NCBI RefSeq assembly: GCF_001279775.1
Contig: NZ_LGDG01000245.1
Coordinates: 1 to 64,000 of the forward strand
DNA from: Streptomyces sp. MMG1533
Lineage (GTDB): Bacteria > Actinomycetota > Actinomycetes > Streptomycetales > Streptomycetaceae
Reading direction: 5' to 3'
Length of the DNA: 64,000 nt
In this document: positions 60,354 through 64,000 of the stretch, piece by piece
Layout of the letters: each line of letters starts with the position of its first letter
Position numbering within the stretch: position 1 is the first letter of the stretch
The notes under the pieces: model-generated
Databases searched by the model: none
The model's input: only the letters and a program-made list of their open reading frames with translations
What the model was told of the DNA's origin: nothing
Program-made: the position numbers and the translations under genes

Positions 60354-61496
60354 ATGATCGGCAGACGCATCACCCACCGCATGGCGGACGGTGTACGAGT
60401 ACCCGGAACCTGGCGGCACGCCTTCATTCGCAACGGCGACTACTTCCTGACGGACCTGTTCATCTACGCGGACGGTCTGGTCGACTGCTGGGGTCTGGTC
60501 ACGTTGGAGGAGTTCGAGGAGAAGCTGCGGCGCGGGTGGGTCGCCACCGAGCTTCCCGAGGGTGCCAGGGCGTCCGGACATGAGCTGGCCGCCTGGAAGT
60601 TCAGCGAGCCGCGCACCTGGCACACCCCCGAGCTGCTGCTCGCCGAGGTGCGGGACACCGTGGACCAGCTCAACGGGCGGCCGGACTCCACGGATCGGTG
60701 CCTGGACGCCGTCGACGCGTTTCTCGCCGACCGGACGGAGGAGAAGCGGGCCGTGGCCCGCGCCGCCTACCTCGCCATCCCGAGGACCCAACGGCACTAC
60801 GCGCTCGGCGACATGGACCGCAAGGACTGGCCGCTCCAGGTGCTGGTCGCCGGACCGGGCGGGCACATGGACTCCCGGCCCGACGGCGACGAAGCCCCGG
60901 TCACGCAGGAGGAGTACGACGAGGCGGTCGACTACTTCGAGGACCGGGCGCAGTGGATCGCCAAGAGTTCCTCACGGGTTCCGGCGGACGGACCGGTGAC
61001 GTCCGTCGCCCCCGCGATCCAGCTCTACGACAGCTATCCGCTGAAGCCGTCCGACGATCCGGACACGAGGGCCCTGCGCAACAACTACCCGGCACCCGTC
61101 GACGTCGACGGTGTCACCTATCCCTCCGTCGCCCACGCCTACTGGGCCCTCTCGACCGCCGACCCCGGCGTCCGGGCCGCGATCGCCGCGGCGGACACCG
61201 CGTTCGCCGCCCGGAACCTTGCCGTCGGCGCCCGCCGGTGCGACGGCTGGGAGCAGGCCCGCACGGCGGTCATGACTCGCCTGATGCGGGCCAAGTACGC
61301 CCAGCATCCGGCCCTGGCCCGGGTCCTCCTGGCCACGGACGACGCGACGATCGTCTACGACGACGGCGACTCCCGCTTCTGGGGCGACAACGCCGGCCGC
61401 GGCCGGAACTGGACCGGTCGTCTCCTCGAACTCGTCCGTTCCGAACTGCACGCCGAGCGCGCGGGGATCGGGCCGACGACGACCGCCCGGAACTAA
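60354..61496 (+). CDS. NADAR-domain protein with N-terminal conserved domain
   Basis: A 380-residue protein. The C-terminal part (about 235-372) is a NADAR domain: YPAPVDVDGVTYPSVAHAYWA, AVMTRLMRAKYAQHPALARVLLAT and RFWGDNAGRGRNWTGRLL, matching the YbiA family. NADAR proteins have been linked to ADP-ribose chemistry, including removal of ADP-ribose from guanine in DNA. Residues 1-85 (NGDYFLTDLFIYADGLVDCW, EEFEEKLRRGWV) form a separate small domain known from hypothetical proteins. No DarT-like transferase is adjacent. The gene ends one base before a MITE-like element. Confidence 0.83.
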   Translation: MIGRRITHRMADGVRVPGTWRHAFIRNGDYFLTDLFIYADGLVDCWGLVTLEEFEEKLRRGWVATELPEGARASGHELAAWKFSEPRTWHTPELLLAEVRDTVDQLNGRPDSTDRCLDAVDAFLADRTEEKRAVARAAYLAIPRTQRHYALGDMDRKDWPLQVLVAGPGGHMDSRPDGDEAPVTQEEYDEAVDYFEDRAQWIAKSSSRVPADGPVTSVAPAIQLYDSYPLKPSDDPDTRALRNNYPAPVDVDGVTYPSVAHAYWALSTADPGVRAAIAAADTAFAARNLAVGARRCDGWEQARTAVMTRLMRAKYAQHPALARVLLATDDATIVYDDGDSRFWGDNAGRGRNWTGRLLELVRSELHAERAGIGPTTTARN

Positions 61497-62180
61497 GGGC
61501 GTGCTGCGAAAGTCCCGCCTGCCCCGCGACGCCCGGCACGCTCCCCCAGAGGGGGCACCCCCACTCGCCGCACCGGCCGAAAGCCCAAGTACGTCCAGTA
61601 CGACGAGAGCACGCACCAGACGCCGCAGGGCCCGCCCTCCGGGCGAACGACGGGACTTTCGCAACACGCCCTGGTCCTCGCAGAGGCGCATGCACACCCG
61701 GGGCCACCGGTCGAGGCCCAGCTCCTTCTCATGGGCGCGGATCTTGCGTAGGCCCGGGGTGAGTTCGGCCTCGTCCAGTGCGCGGAAGCCGAGGCGTGTG
61801 TAGTACGGCGCGTTCCACGGCACCTTTGCGAAGGTGGTGAGCGTGAGACCGGTCAGGCCCTCCTCGCGGGCACGGTCGGCGGCGTACGCGAGGAGGGTGC
61901 GGCCCACGCCCCGGCGCGCGGCGTCGGGGTGGACGGAGACCTGCTCGACGTGGAGGGCGCCGTCCACCGGTTCGCAGATGAGATACGCGACCGGGCTGTC
62001 GCGTTCGTCGGCGGCGACCCAGGCGCGGCCGGCCCGGCGGTAGCGCTCCAGGACGTCCGGGCCGGGCGGTTCGTCCTCGGCGACAGCCGCCATGCCGAGG
62101 TCGCGGAAGGGGGCGCCGGCCGCGCGTTCGACGTCCTGCAGGAGCGGGAGCTCGGCGGCGGTGGCGGGGCGGATGCGCAT
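60972..62180 (-). CDS. GNAT-family N-acetyltransferase, C-terminus extended by a MITE-like insertion
   Basis: Residues 1-170 (down to 61672) are a complete GNAT domain: QVSVHPDAARRGVGRTLLAYA acetyl-CoA motif and NAPYYTRLGFRALDEAELTPG. At ...RVCMRLCEDQ the frame enters the inverted-repeat element (61671-61497) and finds no stop until 60972, running antisense through 525 bases of the NADAR gene. The native protein probably ended within a few residues of 61672, so the functional part is 61672-62180 and the 230-residue tail is an accident. Substrate unknown. Confidence 0.7.
   Translation of the reverse strand: MRIRPATAAELPLLQDVERAAGAPFRDLGMAAVAEDEPPGPDVLERYRRAGRAWVAADERDSPVAYLICEPVDGALHVEQVSVHPDAARRGVGRTLLAYAADRAREEGLTGLTLTTFAKVPWNAPYYTRLGFRALDEAELTPGLRKIRAHEKELGLDRWPRVCMRLCEDQGVLRKSRRSPGGRALRRLVRALVVLDVLGLSAGAASGGAPSGGACRASRGRRDFRSTPLVPGGRRRPDPRALGVQFGTDEFEETTGPVPAAAGVVAPEAGVAVVVDDRRVVRGQEDPGQGRMLGVLGPHQASHDRRAGLLPAVAPAGADGKVPGGERGVRRGDRGPDAGVGGREGPVGVGDGGIGDTVDVDGCRVVVAQGPRVRIVGRLQRIAVVELDRGGDGRHRSVRRNP
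61497..61671. mobile_element. MITE-like 175-base element with 21-base terminal inverted repeats
   Basis: Terminal inverted repeats 61497-61517 and 61651-61671 match at 20 of 21 positions; the common core is TGCGAAAGTCCCG. It carries no transposase. It begins directly after the NADAR stop codon and truncates the natural end of the GNAT gene. The flanks (ACTAA and TGGTC) show no clear target duplication. Internal sequence includes the GGGGGCACCCCC palindrome type also found in the ferredoxin reductase insertion. Confidence 0.8.
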
Positions 62181-62231
62181 ACGGCGAGTGTCGGGTGCCG
62201 AGGGGTTCGGCGCCAGCGGATATCACGCACG

Positions 62232-62921
62232 TCATGCCCCCGCGGCATCCAGGTCGTCCGCGTGGCTGTTCACCGCCTGCGGCGCCCCCGTGAGGTCGAG
62301 GACGAACAGCGGGATGCGCAGCGCGTCGGCGCGGCCACGGGCGTCGGGGGAGAACCCGGCGAGGGAGAAGTAGACGCAGGACGTGGACTCCGCCATGGCC
62401 GTCAGCCACAGGCACTCCACGTCGCGCAGGGTCGCCGGGCGGACGGTCGGGTCGACCCGGGCCAGCAGGCCGCGCGCGGCCAGGCCGATGCCGGACGGGG
62501 GCCGCTGGTCGGCGCGGCGGATGTCCCGGTAGCCGAGCCAGCGCAGATAGAGGGCGGCGGCGGTGACCGCGTCACGGGCGGTACGGATCGTGACGGGCTG
62601 GAAGACGCGACGCCGGGCCGGAGCGGAGACCGGGGGGGTTGATTCGGCGGACGGCCCGGCCACCGGGATGCGCAGCACGGTCCCGCACCCGCAGCCCAGC
62701 TCCGGGTACGGCCACTGGTTCCGGCGGCCGCAGGCCTCGCAGCGCACGGTGACCCAGTCCTCGTCCCAGGCACGGTGGGCGACCGCGGTGGCCGCCTTGT
62801 GCTGGTCGAGTGCCGGGGCGGCGGGCACCCCGCACACGCACGGGTACGACGGCGCCTCGTAGAAGTGCTCGCGTCTGCAGGCCGGGCAGCGCACCGGCAC
62901 GCTCTCGGACATGGCCCCCAT
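62232..62921 (-). CDS. Zinc-ribbon protein with degenerate Mrr-like nuclease-fold domain
   Basis: A 229-residue protein. Two CxxC...CxC zinc ribbons (from the second Met: C9, C12, C25, C27 and C58, C61, C74, C76), then a domain that follows the Mrr-type restriction endonuclease pattern: AALYLRWLGYRDIRR, SGIGLAARGLLARVDPT, DVECLWLTAMAESTSCVYFS, GFSPDARGRADALRIPLFVLD. The active-site Asp and the QxK pair of true Mrr nucleases are replaced (GIGLAA, LARVDP), so it is likely a non-cleaving DNA or nucleotide-binding relative. Start at ATG 62921 or 62912; GGGAGG lies close to both. Confidence 0.72.
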   Translation of the reverse strand: MGAMSESVPVRCPACRREHFYEAPSYPCVCGVPAAPALDQHKAATAVAHRAWDEDWVTVRCEACGRRNQWPYPELGCGCGTVLRIPVAGPSAESTPPVSAPARRRVFQPVTIRTARDAVTAAALYLRWLGYRDIRRADQRPPSGIGLAARGLLARVDPTVRPATLRDVECLWLTAMAESTSCVYFSLAGFSPDARGRADALRIPLFVLDLTGAPQAVNSHADDLDAAGA

Positions 62922-62953
62922 CGTCCTCCCGTCGACCCCCGCTTGTCCGTCTC

Positions 62954-62982
62954 TTGACGGCCTTCGTCCGCCCACTTACATT
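62954..62982 (+). promoter_or_regulatory. Promoter of glyoxylate carboligase gene
   Basis: TTGACG (62954-62959), 17-base spacer, TACATT (62977-62982): a good match to the vegetative actinomycete promoter, 125 bases before the gcl start. Confidence 0.7.
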
Positions 62983-63004
62983 GCTTCCAGATAGTAGAAA
63001 TTAC

Positions 63005-63021
63005 TTTCCGCAATACGGAAA
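63005..63021. promoter_or_regulatory. Operator candidate for glyoxylate carboligase
   Basis: TTTCCGCAATACGGAAA: perfect six-base arms with a five-base centre, just downstream of the expected transcription start. The TTCCG...CGGAA form is like IclR-family operators (AllR-type repressors control allantoin/glyoxylate genes); this assignment is inference. Confidence 0.6.
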
Positions 63022-63107
63022 ATGTCTGCGGGGAGAGAAGACACGGGAAGTACTCACCGCGGGGCGCGACGGGAGTGCGGATCCGACAGCCGAAGCAGGA
63101 GTACTCG

Positions 63108-64000
63108 ATGGCTCGAATGACCGCTGCCCGCGCGGCAGTTGAGATTCTCAGGCGTGAGGGCGTCACCGCCGCGTTCGGCGTCCCGGGCGCGGCGATCAAC
63201 CCGTTCTACGCGGCGCTCAAGGCCTCCGGCGGCATCCACCACACCCTCGCCCGCCATGTCGAGGGCGCCTCGCACATGGCCGAGGGCTACACCCGTACCC
63301 ACCCGGGCAACATCGGCGTCTGCATCGGCACCTCGGGGCCGGCCGGCACGGACATGATCACCGGTCTGTACTCGGCCATCGGTGACTCCATCCCGATCCT
63401 GTGCATCACGGGCCAGGCCCCGACGGCCGTGATCCACAAGGAGGACTTCCAGGCCGTCGACATCGCCTCCATCGCCACACCGGTGACGAAGATGGCGGTC
63501 ACCGTCCTGGAGGCCGCGCAGGTTCCCGGCGTCTTCCAGCAGGCCTTCCATCTCATGCGCTCAGGCCGCCCCGGCCCGGTCCTGATCGATCTGCCGATCG
63601 ACGTCCAGCTGACGGAGATCGAGTTCGACCCGGACACGTACGAGCCGCTCCCGGTCTACAAGCCGGCCGCCACCCGCGCCCAGATCGAGAAGGCGATCGG
63701 GATGCTCAACGCGTCCGAGCGCCCGCTGATCGTGGCCGGCGGCGGTGTCATCAACGCCGACGCCGCCGAACTGCTGGTGGAATTCGCCGAGTTGACCGGC
63801 GTCCCGGTCGTCCCCACCCTCATGGGCTGGGGGGTGCTCCCCGACGACCACGAGCTGAACGCCGGCATGGTCGGCCTCCAGACCTCGCACCGCTACGGCA
63901 ACGCGACCTTCCTGGAGTCCGACTTCGTCCTCGGCATCGGCAACCGCTGGGCCAACCGCCACACCGGAAAACTCGACGTCTACACGGCCGGCCGGACGTT
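63108..64000 (+). CDS. gcl: Glyoxylate carboligase (tartronate-semialdehyde synthase), N-terminal part
   Basis: The first 297 codons of a thiamine-diphosphate enzyme, cut by the window end. The decisive feature is [15 protein letters not shown] with Val51 in place of the Glu that other TPP enzymes use to activate the cofactor, the hallmark of glyoxylate carboligase; [31 protein letters not shown] and [14 protein letters not shown] also fit. It condenses two glyoxylates to tartronate semialdehyde and CO2, the step after allantoin breakdown. AGGAG fixes ATG 63108. It connects functionally with the xanthine block at the left end. Confidence 0.95.
   Translation, partial: MARMTAARAAVEILRREGVTAAFGVPGAAINPFYAALKASGGIHHTLARHVEGASHMAEGYTRTHPGNIGVCIGTSGPAGTDMITGLYSAIGDSIPILCITGQAPTAVIHKEDFQAVDIASIATPVTKMAVTVLEAAQVPGVFQQAFHLMRSGRPGPVLIDLPIDVQLTEIEFDPDTYEPLPVYKPAATRAQIEKAIGMLNASERPLIVAGGGVINADAAELLVEFAELTGVPVVPTLMGWGVLPDDHELNAGMVGLQTSHRYGNATFLESDFVLGIGNRWANRHTGKLDVYTAGRT

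Noticed and set aside
60354..62921. Complete anti-phage defence island
   Set aside because: NADAR and Mrr-like genes are suggestive but no transferase toxin, helicase, methylase or other defence partner is adjacent, and the Mrr-like site is degenerate.

Overview
The window is very GC-rich (strong G/C bias at third codon positions, GTG/TTG starts, GGAGG-type ribosome sites, LAL/PucR/TetR regulators, secreted CBM-bearing glycosidases, a griseus-type trypsin), which points to a Streptomyces or close relative. It looks like an accessory, catabolism-rich part of the chromosome: about 50 genes, no rRNA or tRNA genes, no phage genes and no CRISPR array seen.

Layout. 1-275 is a non-coding tandem-repeat tract, then a TPR-like gene. 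1.2-10 kb is a purine/xanthine block: a PucR regulator divergent from the FAD, 2Fe-2S and molybdopterin subunits of xanthine dehydrogenase, an AzgA-type purine permease and the XdhC maturation factor; glyoxylate carboligase (gcl) at the far right edge belongs to the same ureide route. 10-13 kb holds an orphan LanC-like zinc enzyme with a three-Cys site, a frameshifted methyltransferase coupled to a SRPBCC protein, and a GmhB-like HAD protein. 13-16 kb carries two secreted GH43 enzymes with carbohydrate-binding domains. 16-18 kb is an EamA exporter with a divergent LysR regulator.

18-35.6 kb is the most interesting region: acyl-CoA synthetase, three SDR dehydrogenases, enoyl-CoA hydratase, zinc alcohol dehydrogenase, acyl-CoA dehydrogenase, TetR regulator, fused 2-oxoacid dehydrogenase E1, cyclase-family hydrolase, two NTF2-like proteins, Baeyer-Villiger monooxygenase, CMD-family protein and a complete P450/ferredoxin/ferredoxin-reductase chain. 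Five intergenic regions carry the same TGTACC...GGTCTA inverted motif, in two cases exactly inside the 17-base spacer of a consensus-like promoter. I read this as one TetR-controlled regulon for oxidising, ring-opening and beta-oxidising an unknown (ali)cyclic or terpenoid substrate.

36-41 kb is a PucR regulator divergent from a GABA-type aminotransferase / FAD-linked oxidase / succinic-semialdehyde dehydrogenase operon in which all three genes have internal deletions. 41-48.4 kb has a PhnB-like protein and an aromatic meta-cleavage operon (flavin hydroxylase, extradiol dioxygenase, FAH hydrolase, acetoacetyl-CoA synthetase) with a divergent TetR. 48.4-48.8 kb is a second remnant of the semialdehyde dehydrogenase gene carrying a 96-base hexanucleotide microsatellite. 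48.8-57 kb holds CorA, a winged-helix protein, LysE exporter, secreted trypsin, a large LAL regulator and a GAF-LuxR regulator. 57-60.3 kb is a pair of coupled acyl-CoA ligases. 60.3-64 kb has a NADAR-domain protein, a MITE-like 175-base element that has run into a GNAT gene, a zinc-ribbon/Mrr-like protein and the start of gcl.
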